Source: an uncultured Lachnospiraceae bacterium
Lineage (GTDB): Bacteria > Bacillota > Clostridia > Lachnospirales > Lachnospiraceae
Direction: 5' to 3'
DNA length: 6,098 nucleotides
NCBI GenBank assembly: GCA_947177515.1
Contig: CAMWUU010000228.1
Span: 1-6,098, forward strand
Shown one piece after another: positions 1 to 6,098 of this stretch. The position numbers and the translations under genes are program-made. The notes under the pieces were generated by a model, which saw only the letters and a program-made list of their open reading frames with translations, was not told the DNA's origin and did not search any database. How positions within the stretch are numbered: the first letter of the stretch is position 1; every line of letters begins with the position of its first letter.

Positions 1-1789
1 GGATTAGATGGCTCTTGTATAATTCAAAATTCTCCTCCACCTCATGACCCGCTAAGTCATCAATCGAAGATTTTTCCATCCCATACGGATAGTGGTCACC
101 GGAAAGCACAATAACTGTCCGTTCCGCGACCCCCGCCTCCTCAAGCTGTGCGAGCAGGTACTCAAGCGCTAGGTCTAACTCTTTCTGCGCTGCCAGGTAC
201 GCTTTGGCTTCCTCACAAAGTGCAAGATCTTTCACATAGTCGCGGTTTTTCGCTGACATGGAATTGCCGCCCCAGTTATACTCCATATGCCCGCTGACCG
301 TCATATAATAGGTATGGAATTTCTCATCGCCAATATACTCCGGCACAGTAACCTGCATCATCTCAAGGTCGGACTCCGGCCAGGTCAGTTTCACCTCAAG
401 CCCGCCGCCCTTCGCGCCCTTATAGTCATACCCCATATTAGGGTGTGTTTCGTCGCGGTGATAATACGTGTAGGAATGGTTGTGGTATGCCCTGGCACTG
501 TAGCCAAGACGCGAGAACTGCCAGCCAAAACCGAGCGGCATATAATGGTCTGCCGTCTTGTAAAAACTATTCGTCCCAGTCGGAATCAACCCGGTGCATT
601 CCACAAACTCCCCGTCGCTTGTGCTCGTCCACCAGAGCGGAGTATAGTAATTCTCAAAATAAAATCCCTCATGTACCATCTTGTAGAGTGTTGGCGTAAT
701 CTGCTCATTGACTGCCCACTGGGAGTAGCCTTCCGCTGTCAGCATAATCAGGTTGTAACCCTCAAACATACCCGTATACTCATTTTTATTCGTTGGCACG
801 GAATTTGCCATATAATTGTGAAGGTTCTTGATCGTCTTCTTCGACTCATTTTCCGCAAGTGTCCCGAAATCAATGTTTAATACATTTGGCGAAGTATCCA
901 CCGGAACAGGGGTTGGTGTCGGGGTAAGAGTCGGTGTTGGCGTAAGTGTTAAAGTAGATCTTTCGTCCGGGATAGTGGTTGGGGCAGGCGGTTCCATGGT
1001 TAAAGTTGGTTCCTGTGAAAGTGCATCCGTTGGCACCGGGGTCGGTGTCCCATCCAAACCAATAAACACCACATCGTCAAGCGCATCATCCTGCTTCCCG
1101 CCAAAGACCTGCGCAATATCCTTCCTAGTAGAGGTCAGCACACCAAGTTTTTCCATGGACAAATCCATTACAAAATCTTTATAATACAGATCATATGGTG
1201 TAAAAGCCTCCCTCCCCGGAATGCGCAGGGATAAAACAGCCACCAGATAAAAAAACAACGCCATCGCTGCCTGCACCAAAGGTGCTTCCCAGACGGAACG
1301 CCAGAAGCCAAGTTTCCTGTTCCTAAGCAAAAAAAGCAGCAGGATAAGCGGCAGGAAATACAAAAAAATCGGGAAAAGCTGGGATACGATCCCTTTTAGA
1401 GCCTGCATATAAAACTCCCCGACCGCATCCGCCCCATTCTCCTTAATTGAATTGACGGACAAAAAAGCCTTAAAAATATGTTCGTAAACTGTCTGCGTTG
1501 AATACCAGAGCGCAGCAAGTACTGTAAATATAATTGTGATAATTTTGTTGATATGACCGCGGAACACCGTGCCAAATATGGATAGCAAAAAACCTGCCGA
1601 AGCTGCAAACAATACTGGGAAAATCAGATTTCCACCCACACTCCCAAATACACAGACATGAAAAACCAGCTCACACCAGATTAATACTGCTGCTAAAAAT
1701 CCCCCTCGTGCCATGGTATTGCAAAAAACCTGCGCACGCGATCTTTTCCCATTTCCTTCCAATTTTGTTCCTGTTTCTTTTTGTTCCAT
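1..1789 (-). CDS. LtaS-type membrane phosphoglycerol transferase (lipoteichoic acid synthase family, sulfatase fold), 3'-truncated by window edge
   Basis: The reading frame is open from 1789 to the left edge (596 residues seen, no stop). About five membrane helices occupy residues 30-190 (approx. 29-49, 56-76, 83-96, 138-155, 172-190). A Thr/Pro-rich linker (248-296) follows, then an extracellular sulfatase-fold domain. Its motifs match LtaS: metal-ligand Glu353 in LTAEGYS, nucleophile Thr390 in TSTSDGEF, H438 and R445 in the substrate-site region, TVSGHMEYN (H501), and GDHYP (D565, H566). Family members transfer glycerol phosphate from phosphatidylglycerol to a growing polymer or sugar acceptor outside the membrane. 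The exact acceptor cannot be read here. The start is uncertain. ATG at 1789 has only GGGGG 7 nt upstream. In-frame alternatives are GTG 1822 (AAGGA, 6-nt spacer), ATG 1846 and ATG 1867. A TGA at 1916-1918 closes the frame upstream. The divergent neighbour is an MraY-like gene. Family is certain; paralogue type is not. Confidence 0.93.
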   Translation of the reverse strand, partial: MEQKETGTKLEGNGKRSRAQVFCNTMARGGFLAAVLIWCELVFHVCVFGSVGGNLIFPVLFAASAGFLLSIFGTVFRGHINKIITIIFTVLAALWYSTQTVYEHIFKAFLSVNSIKENGADAVGEFYMQALKGIVSQLFPIFLYFLPLILLLFLLRNRKLGFWRSVWEAPLVQAAMALFFYLVAVLSLRIPGREAFTPYDLYYKDFVMDLSMEKLGVLTSTRKDIAQVFGGKQDDALDDVVFIGLDGTPTPVPTDALSQEPTLTMEPPAPTTIPDERSTLTLTPTPTLTPTPTPVPVDTSPNVLNIDFGTLAENESKKTIKNLHNYMANSVPTNKNEYTGMFEGYNLIMLTAEGYSQWAVNEQITPTLYKMVHEGFYFENYYTPLWWTSTSDGEFVECTGLIPTGTNSFYKTADHYMPLGFGWQFSRLGYSARAYHNHSYTYYHRDETHPNMGYDYKGAKGGGLEVKLTWPESDLEMMQVTVPEYIGDEKFHTYYMTVSGHMEYNWGGNSMSAKNRDYVKDLALCEEAKAYLAAQKELDLALEYLLAQLEEAGVAERTVIVLSGDHYPYGMEKSSIDDLAGHEVEENFELYKSHLI

Positions 1790-1914
1790 TTCCTTACCCC
1801 CATGTATAAAATCAGCCCGCACCCTACTTCCTTTGCTGTTTCCCATACTGCTTTTAGGCAGACGCATTATCTTCCATGATATCTGAAAACAGATCCGGGA
1901 ACGAACCGGAATTA

Positions 1915-1943
1915 ATCATAGCATACCCCGACACAATATGCAA
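1915..1943 (-). promoter_or_regulatory. Sigma-70-type promoter for the LtaS-type gene
   Basis: Read on the minus strand, TTGCAT (1943-1938) is separated by exactly 17 nt from TATGAT (1920-1915). The -10 is preceded by TGC, giving an extended -10 (TGCTATGAT). Transcription would begin near 1908, leaving a leader of about 40 to 120 nt depending on which start codon is used. It is placed correctly for the leftward envelope gene and no other gene lies between. The motif match is direct; promoter activity is inferred. Confidence 0.6.
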
Positions 1944-1959
1944 TGATACGACAAAATAA

Positions 1960-1996
1960 AAAATCTTACGATTTTCTGTCTGCTTTTTAAGATTTT
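1960..1996. repeat. AT-rich inverted repeat in the divergent intergenic region
   Basis: AAAATCTTA (1960-1968) is the exact reverse complement of TAAGATTTT (1988-1996), with a 19-nt loop. On the minus strand the second arm runs into a T-rich stretch, so it loosely resembles a weak terminator just upstream of the leftward promoter. The stem has only two G-C pairs, and such AT-rich matches arise easily by chance. No function is assigned. Confidence 0.35.
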
Positions 1997-2001
1997 CTTT
2001 C

Positions 2002-2038
2002 ACAGGAAATTCCATAAATCACCAGCCTTTTTTCCTGT
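2002..2038. repeat. Short inverted repeat in the divergent intergenic region
   Basis: ACAGGAAA (2002-2009) is complementary to TTTCCTGT (2031-2038) across a 21-nt loop. It sits in otherwise featureless AT-rich DNA between the two divergent promoters. It may be a protein-binding dyad or chance; nothing decides between them. Confidence 0.3.
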
Positions 2039-2076
2039 TTTGCCATATTGAAAAAGGAAAAAACGAAAATCCTCGC

Positions 2077-2105
2077 TATACAAATCCAAGATTTTGTAGT
2101 AAAAT
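2077..2105 (+). promoter_or_regulatory. Candidate promoter for the MraY-like gene and LysR gene
   Basis: TATACA (2077-2082, four of six consensus -35 bases) lies 17 nt before TAAAAT (2100-2105, five of six -10 bases). The predicted start is near 2112, giving a leader of about 124 nt that contains the whole repeat/dyad cluster. A weaker competitor is TAGACA (2105-2110) with GATAAG (2128-2133), also 17 nt apart, starting near 2140 inside the cluster. Choice between them is inference. Confidence 0.4.
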
Positions 2106-2132
2106 AGACAACATAACATAACCTATGGATAA

Positions 2133-2147
2133 GTATTATATCCAATT
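2133..2147 (+). repeat. 15-bp direct repeat, copy 1
   Basis: GTATTATATCCAATT, identical to copy 3 at 2178-2192. Its 3' part runs into the perfect palindrome ATCCAATTGGAT. Confidence 0.6.
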
Positions 2148-2153
2148 GGATCG

Positions 2154-2168
2154 GTAGTATATTCAATT
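2154..2168 (+). repeat. 15-bp direct repeat, copy 2 (two mismatches)
   Basis: GTAGTATATTCAATT differs from the other copies at two of 15 positions. It starts 21 bp after copy 1 and 24 bp before copy 3, close to two helical turns each, so all three copies would face roughly the same side of the DNA. Confidence 0.45.
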
Positions 2169-2177
2169 TTAGGATAT

Positions 2178-2192
2178 GTATTATATCCAATT
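2178..2192 (+). repeat. 15-bp direct repeat, copy 3
   Basis: GTATTATATCCAATT, identical to copy 1. It overlaps the 5' half of the near-palindrome 2181-2201. Confidence 0.6.
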
Positions 2193-2225
2193 TGGGTATA
2201 AGCCTAAAAATCCATAGGGACGAAC

Positions 2226-2230
2226 GGAGG
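2226..2230 (+). promoter_or_regulatory. Ribosome binding site of the MraY-like gene
   Basis: GGAGG lies 5 nt upstream of ATG 2236. This is a full anti-Shine-Dalgarno match and fixes the start of the MraY-like gene. It is the best ribosome binding site in the window. Confidence 0.85.
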
Positions 2231-2235
2231 CTCTT

Positions 2236-3198
2236 ATGCTGTACTTATTATTTCCTGATTCTGCCGCTAAATGGATTGCCTTTTTCGGGCTGATCCTGGC
2301 CTTTTTGCTAACCTGTTTTTTGCTGAAAACAATGCAGAATATTTTGCCGCGCGACGGTGGACGTGCCTTCGCGGTCAACGGAGCCCTTTCACAGGGCAAG
2401 CCCCGTGGTGCCGGGCTTGTCTTCATCCTGGTATTCTGCCTGTCCGCCCTGCTTTTTATCCCATTTGAAAAAGAGCTTTTGATCTACCTGATCATGCTGG
2501 CCGCCGCAATGTTAAGCGGTTATCTTGACGACAGTTCCAGGACACCTTGGGGGGAATACAAAAAGGGATTAATTGACCTGGTTATCGCTTTTGTCTGTGC
2601 CTTCTCCTATGTCAATTTCAACGGCTCAGACATGACCATTATGCTCGCAGGTCTTACACTCACACTGCCAAAGGCTGTGTACATCCTGCTCGCAATGGTA
2701 CTGATCTGGGTTTCGATCAATGTCACCAACTGTTCGGACGGAGTTGACGGACTCTGTGGCAGCGTGGCAATTATCTCCTTCCTCTCTTTCTTTGTTTTGT
2801 TTAGGGGGGCACTTGACAATTTGGCTTACAGCCAGCTCTGCCTGCTTATGGTAATCTGCCTGCTCGGCTATTTGTGGTTTAACGCTTCGCCAAGCAAACT
2901 TTTGATGGGGGATGCCGGATCGCGTGCCATTGGCTTGCTACTTGCCTTACTCTCCCTTAAATCGGGCCGCCCGCTTCTCTTCCTTATCTTCTGCCTGGTT
3001 TTCTTAATCGATGGCGGAATTGGACTGGTAAAGGTCGCCCTGCTGCGCTTTTTAAAAATTCATATCTTAAAGAATACACGCACGCCGCTGCACGACCACG
3101 CGCGCAAAAATGCTGGTTGGTCCGATACACAGACTGTTTTCCGGTTCCTGATTTTGCAGACCGTACTCTCGAGTGCATACCTGTATGCGGTTCTGTGA
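2236..3198 (+). CDS. mraY: MraY/WecA-superfamily phospho-sugar transferase, probably phospho-N-acetylmuramoyl-pentapeptide-transferase
   Basis: This 320-residue polytopic protein has about ten hydrophobic segments (e.g. 12-32, 59-76, 81-97, 111-126, 146-162, 174-190, 198-214, 229-241, 246-266, 300-319), as MraY does. Superfamily motifs appear in order: GKPRGAG (54-60) before the second helix, the acidic pair D98-D99 in LDD, NCSDGVDG (165-172), MGDAGSR (224-230), and PLHDHARKNAGW (284-295), which aligns with the His-rich cytoplasmic loop of MraY. Family members transfer a phosphosugar from a UDP donor to undecaprenyl phosphate at the inner membrane face, giving lipid I in the case of MraY. Oddities: the loop reads HDH rather than HHH, and none of the usual dcw neighbours (murF, murD, ftsW) is visible. 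It could be the organism's relocated MraY or a paralogue for another wall polymer, so the symbol is tentative. A LysR gene follows 33 nt downstream. Confidence 0.85.
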   Translation: MLYLLFPDSAAKWIAFFGLILAFLLTCFLLKTMQNILPRDGGRAFAVNGALSQGKPRGAGLVFILVFCLSALLFIPFEKELLIYLIMLAAAMLSGYLDDSSRTPWGEYKKGLIDLVIAFVCAFSYVNFNGSDMTIMLAGLTLTLPKAVYILLAMVLIWVSINVTNCSDGVDGLCGSVAIISFLSFFVLFRGALDNLAYSQLCLLMVICLLGYLWFNASPSKLLMGDAGSRAIGLLLALLSLKSGRPLLFLIFCLVFLIDGGIGLVKVALLRFLKIHILKNTRTPLHDHARKNAGWSDTQTVFRFLILQTVLSSAYLYAVL

Positions 3199-3231
3199 TG
3201 ATCCTTAAAGCGGAATGGGGGTTTTGGTTTT

Positions 3232-4113
3232 ATGGATATTAATTATGAACTGTACAAAGTCTTTTACCATGTTGCGAGAACACTGAGCTTTTCCGAGGCG
3301 GCGGGAGAGCTCTTTATCTCGCAGTCCGCTGTCAGCCAGTCCATCAAAGTCCTGGAAAAAAGACTTAATGTGACATTATTCACCCGAAGCACAAAACGGG
3401 TCAGCCTGACAAAAGAAGGGGAGATCCTGTTTAAACATATTGAACCCGCCATTCATCTGATCGACCGTGGGGAAAACCAACTGCTCTCCTGCACCGAAAC
3501 CGGAACCCCGCAGCTTCGCATTGCTGCTTCCGATACCATCTGCCGCTACTATCTTCTCCCCTATTTAAGCCGTTTCCACCGGCTTTATCCCAAGATTCAC
3601 CTTCGGGTACTCAACGGCACTTCACTTCGCTGTGCAGAGCTTCTTGAGGCAGGTAAAGCAGACCTTGTTGTCGCGAATTCGCCGAACCCGGCTCTTACAA
3701 ACGGTATGAAACTTACCGAAGTCAAACGCTTTTTCGATGTCTTTATCGCCAATCCGGAGTACTTCCCCCTTATGGGCAAAAAAATTTCCCTAAAAGATCT
3801 GCAAAAACTCCCAATCCTGATGCTCGGGAAACCTTCGACAACAAGCACATTTTTACATAACCTCTTTTTGCAACACTCCCTCGACCTTGCCCCTGCGGTT
3901 GAACTAAGCAGCAACGACCTTTTAATCGATTTTGCGCGCATCGGCCTTGGTATCGCCTTTGTCCCGGATTTCTGTGTTGCCCATGGCAATTCGGATGGGC
4001 TTATCGTCCTTGAAACGGATCAGCCGCTGCCGGAACGCAAACTGATTGCTGCCTGTGACGGCGCACTGCCACTCTCCCCGGCGGCGGAAAATTTTCTAAA
4101 ACTTTTGCACTAA
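3232..4113 (+). CDS. LysR-family transcriptional regulator
   Basis: At 293 residues it has the usual length of the family. The N-terminal winged helix-turn-helix covers residues 1-60. The helix-turn-helix core contains SFSEAAGELFISQSAVSQS (19-37), followed by the linker-helix region LEKRLNVTLFTRS and VSLTKEGE. The effector-binding periplasmic-binding-protein-like domain spans about 93-290 (RIAASDTICRYYLLP at 96-110; GLGIAFVPDF at 238-247, the usual return strand region). The inducer cannot be predicted. It starts 33 nt after the MraY-like stop with no terminator between, so co-transcription is likely. Its own Shine-Dalgarno is poor (GGGGG at 3217-3221, 10-nt spacer). LysR proteins commonly autoregulate and act on nearby promoters, which makes the 2122-2218 dyads plausible targets. 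It ends at a strong terminator. Confidence 0.95.
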   Translation: MDINYELYKVFYHVARTLSFSEAAGELFISQSAVSQSIKVLEKRLNVTLFTRSTKRVSLTKEGEILFKHIEPAIHLIDRGENQLLSCTETGTPQLRIAASDTICRYYLLPYLSRFHRLYPKIHLRVLNGTSLRCAELLEAGKADLVVANSPNPALTNGMKLTEVKRFFDVFIANPEYFPLMGKKISLKDLQKLPILMLGKPSTTSTFLHNLFLQHSLDLAPAVELSSNDLLIDFARIGLGIAFVPDFCVAHGNSDGLIVLETDQPLPERKLIAACDGALPLSPAAENFLKLLH

Positions 4114-4196
4114 AGATTGCGCCCATGACAAACGCATTGTCTGTGGGGTAAGTCAGATGGTGCAAATCAATGCCATTTCCGTACACATGCCGACCT

Positions 4197-4249
4197 AAAA
4201 AGAAAAAAGAGCCGGAAACTTATTTTAAGTTTCCAGCTCCTTTTTCTTT
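4197..4249. terminator. Bidirectional intrinsic terminator between the LysR gene and thrS
   Basis: The stem pairs GAGC (4209-4212) with GCTC (4236-4239) and GGAAACTT (4214-4221) with AAGTTTCC (4227-4234). There is one C/A mismatch between these blocks and a 5-nt ATTTT loop. The left side is an A-rich tract (4197-4208) and the right side a T-rich tract (4241-4249), so a U-tract follows the hairpin on both strands. It ends the rightward MraY-like/LysR transcript and the leftward thrS transcript. The rest of 4114-4318 shows nothing supportable. Confidence 0.88.
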
Positions 4250-4318
4250 CCCTTTTGCCTTCCCGCAACCGGGCATTTTCCGATTATTCCGGCAGTTCAT
4301 ACTTATTAGCAGCACTTA

Positions 4319-6098
4319 TTACTTTGCTTCGTTTTCTTCTATTTTCCGGATCTGTTTTGTGCGGATCTCCTCACAGATTGATGTAATAAAAGCAGCAAGC
4401 GGTTTTTGCCCCTCATCACCAAGATACCGGCTGCGGACAGCAACCACGCCCTGTTCCTCCTCTTTCTGCCCGACTACAAGCATATAAGGAACATGCGCCA
4501 GTCTTGTTTCACGAATCTTAAACCCAATCTTCTCCGCACGTGAATCGACGGTTGCCTGAATACCGTTTTTCTTTAACTCCGCCAGCACTTTGTTCGCGTA
4601 GTCATTATATTTATCCGAAATCGGCAATACCCTCACCTGCTCCGGGCAAAGCCAGGTCGGGAAATTACCCGCATATTTCTCAATCAGCCACGCAAGAGTC
4701 CTCTCATAGCATCCCATCGATGTGCGATGGATAATATATGGGCGCACTTTGTTCCCATTCTGGTCAATATAATACATATCAAACTGCTCAGCCAGCAGCG
4801 CATCCCACTGGATGGTAATCATTGTATCTTCCTTGCCATACACATTCTTTGTATTGATATCAACCTTCGGTCCGTAAAACGCTGCCTCACCCACATCCTC
4901 CACAAACGGGATGGAAAGTTCAGTCAGCACATCGCGGATATGCTGCTCGGTCTGCTCCCAGACCTCAGGCTCCCCAATATATTTCTCACGGTTGTCCGGA
5001 TCCCATTTCGAGAGATGATAGGTCACATCATCCTGTAATCCAAGTGTTGTCAGACAGTACTTTGCAAGTGCCAGACAGCCCTTAAACTCCTCCACCATCT
5101 GATCTGGCCGCACAATCAGGTGCCCTTCGGAAATCGTGAACTGGCGCACGCGTGTCAACCCGTGCATCTCGCCGGAATCCTCATTGCGGAATAATGTCGA
5201 AGTTTCTCCATAGCGCAGCGGCAGGTCGCGGTAGGATTTCTGGCTTGCCTTATATACATAGTACTGAAACGGGCAGGTCATCGGACGCAGCGCAAACACT
5301 TCCTTATCCTTCGCTTCATCCCCCAGTACAAACATACCCTCCTTGTAGTGATCCCAATGACCGGAAATCTTGTAAAGGTCGCTCTTTGCCATCAGCGGGG
5401 TCTTGGTGCGCACATAGCCCCACTCATTATCCTCCAGATCCTCGATCCAGCGCTGCAGGGTCTGCACCATCTTTGTACCCTTTGGCATCAAAAGCGGCAG
5501 CCCCTGCCCGATCACATCCACAGTGGTAAACAGTTCCATCTCGCGTCCAAGCTTGTTGTGGTCGCGCTTCTTGATATCCTCAAGGTATGCCAGATATTCT
5601 TCAAGTTCCGCATTCTTTGTGTAGGCCGTGCCGTAAATGCGGGTCAGCATCTTGTTCTTCTCACTGCCGCGCCAGTAAGCGCCGGAGGAGGAAATCAACT
5701 TGATTGCCTTGATATTTTTTGTGCTCATCAGATGCGGACCCGCGCAAAGATCCACAAAATCCCCCTGCTGGTAGAAGGAAATTTCCGCATCCTCTGGCAA
5801 ATCCTCAATTAGCTCCACCTTATAAGGCTCTTCCCTCTTTTGCATAAATTTGACCGCTTCGGTGCGGGGCAGGGTAAAACGCGTTAGTTCCGCGCCTTCC
5901 TTGATGATTTTTTTCATCTCCGCCTCAAGTGCATCAAGCGCCTCGCGGTCAAATGGCGGACAGTCAAAATCATAGTAAAAACCATTGTCAATCGAAGGTC
6001 CGATCGCAAGCTTTGCCTCCGGATAAAGGCGCTTTACAGCCTGTGCTAGGACATGGGAAGTCGTATGGCGGTATGCTTTCTTCCCGGCATCATCCTGG
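4319..6098 (-). CDS. thrS: Threonyl-tRNA synthetase, 5'-truncated by window edge
   Basis: It charges tRNA-Thr with threonine in the cytoplasm. The frame is open from the right edge to TAA at 4319-4321, with 592 residues visible. Numbering here starts at the first full codon (6097). The N2 editing domain (about 1-130) shows RHTTSH (H11, H15) and DLCAGPH (C118, H122), the four residues matching the E. coli editing site. The class II catalytic core (about 186-478) has motif 2 FRNEDSGEMHG (R304) and the zinc ligands C275 (MTCP), H326 (SEGH) and H457 (IIHR). The C-terminal anticodon-binding domain starts near 482. Compared with E. coli, roughly 60 residues are missing, mainly the TGS domain. The ATG at 5917 is internal: GPSIDNGFYYDFD and the H11/H15 motif lie upstream in the same frame. 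The 5' leader, where a T-box would be expected in Firmicutes, is outside the window. Confidence 0.98.
   Translation of the reverse strand, partial: QDDAGKKAYRHTTSHVLAQAVKRLYPEAKLAIGPSIDNGFYYDFDCPPFDREALDALEAEMKKIIKEGAELTRFTLPRTEAVKFMQKREEPYKVELIEDLPEDAEISFYQQGDFVDLCAGPHLMSTKNIKAIKLISSSGAYWRGSEKNKMLTRIYGTAYTKNAELEEYLAYLEDIKKRDHNKLGREMELFTTVDVIGQGLPLLMPKGTKMVQTLQRWIEDLEDNEWGYVRTKTPLMAKSDLYKISGHWDHYKEGMFVLGDEAKDKEVFALRPMTCPFQYYVYKASQKSYRDLPLRYGETSTLFRNEDSGEMHGLTRVRQFTISEGHLIVRPDQMVEEFKGCLALAKYCLTTLGLQDDVTYHLSKWDPDNREKYIGEPEVWEQTEQHIRDVLTELSIPFVEDVGEAAFYGPKVDINTKNVYGKEDTMITIQWDALLAEQFDMYYIDQNGNKVRPYIIHRTSMGCYERTLAWLIEKYAGNFPTWLCPEQVRVLPISDKYNDYANKVLAELKKNGIQATVDSRAEKIGFKIRETRLAHVPYMLVVGQKEEEQGVVAVRSRYLGDEGQKPLAAFITSICEEIRTKQIRKIEENEAK

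Larger units (their letters stand above)
2122..2218 (+). promoter_or_regulatory. Repeat and dyad cluster: candidate operator array or structured 5' leader
   Basis: A perfect 9-bp inverted repeat brackets the block: CCTATGGAT (2122-2130) and ATCCATAGG (2210-2218). Inside, TTTTAGG (2167-2173) complements CCTAAAA (2203-2209), directly abutting the outer stem. TTATATCC (2181-2188) pairs with GGGTATAA (2194-2201) around loop AATTT, using one G-U pair. ATCCAATTGGAT (2140-2151) is a perfect 12-bp palindrome. As RNA these fit one nested multibranch fold whose closing stem ends 7 nt before the Shine-Dalgarno. As DNA they could be regulator binding sites, for example for the downstream LysR protein. 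I recognise no known riboswitch family in it. Confidence 0.4.

Noticed and set aside
287..880. 197-codon plus-strand reading frame
   Set aside because: It lies antisense to the LtaS-type catalytic domain, whose conserved motifs define the real frame. The product has no recognisable domain.
828..1184. 118-codon plus-strand frame encoding a Gly/Val-rich repeat protein
   Set aside because: The GVGV repeats are simply the reverse strand of the Thr/Pro linker codons of the LtaS-type gene.
1987..2190. 67-codon minus-strand frame in the intergenic region
   Set aside because: It has no Shine-Dalgarno and an AT-driven hydrophobic composition. It runs through the repeat cluster and the promoter of the rightward gene.
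1790..2235. Known riboswitch, tRNA, CRISPR or insertion-sequence end in the divergent intergenic region
   Set aside because: I found no cloverleaf, regularly spaced repeat-spacer array, terminal inverted repeats with target duplication, or recognisable riboswitch core motif.
4257..4275. Small GC-rich hairpin (CCCG/CGGG) downstream of thrS
   Set aside because: The stem is only 4 bp with no U-tract on either strand. The strong terminator at 4197-4249 explains the region.
5348..5812. 154-codon plus-strand frame
   Set aside because: It is antisense to the thrS core, where the other strand shows clear ThrRS editing and catalytic sequence.
5915..5917. ATG at 5917 as the thrS start
   Set aside because: The frame continues upstream to the window edge with conserved ThrRS sequence, including the H11/H15 editing motif.

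Overview
The window holds four protein genes of ordinary bacterial cell-envelope, regulatory and translation function. The organism is most likely a low-to-mid GC Gram-positive of the Clostridia, perhaps a Lachnospiraceae-type gut bacterium. This rests on an LtaS-type (lipoteichoic acid synthase family) enzyme, a strong GGAGG Shine-Dalgarno, and the look of the MraY-like and ThrRS proteins. It is inference from family resemblance, because no search was possible.

Layout. (1) Positions 1-1789, minus strand: an LtaS-type membrane phosphoglycerol transferase, cut at its C-terminus by the left edge. It has a convincing promoter at 1915-1943. (2) Positions 1790-2235: a 446-bp divergent intergenic region. 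It carries the promoter just mentioned, two weak AT-rich inverted repeats, a candidate rightward promoter, and a compact cluster of repeats and dyads ending just before the next ribosome binding site. (3) Positions 2236-3198, plus strand: an MraY/WecA-superfamily polyprenyl-phosphate phosphosugar transferase. (4) Positions 3232-4113, plus strand: a LysR-family regulator, probably co-transcribed with it. (5) Positions 4114-4318: a convergent intergenic region with a strong bidirectional terminator. (6) Positions 4319-6098, minus strand: threonyl-tRNA synthetase (thrS), cut at its N-terminus by the right edge.

The two envelope enzymes are divergently transcribed. One builds or modifies an anionic glycerol-phosphate polymer, and the other makes a lipid-linked wall precursor. 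The LysR gene follows the MraY-like gene, so joint control of this small envelope locus is plausible but unproven. thrS is a convergent, separately terminated neighbour with no evident functional link.

I found no mobile element, CRISPR array, tRNA, rRNA, phage or defence module, and nothing that clearly forms a new system. The best candidate for something undescribed is the repeat/dyad cluster at 2122-2218. It could be an operator array or a folded 5' leader.
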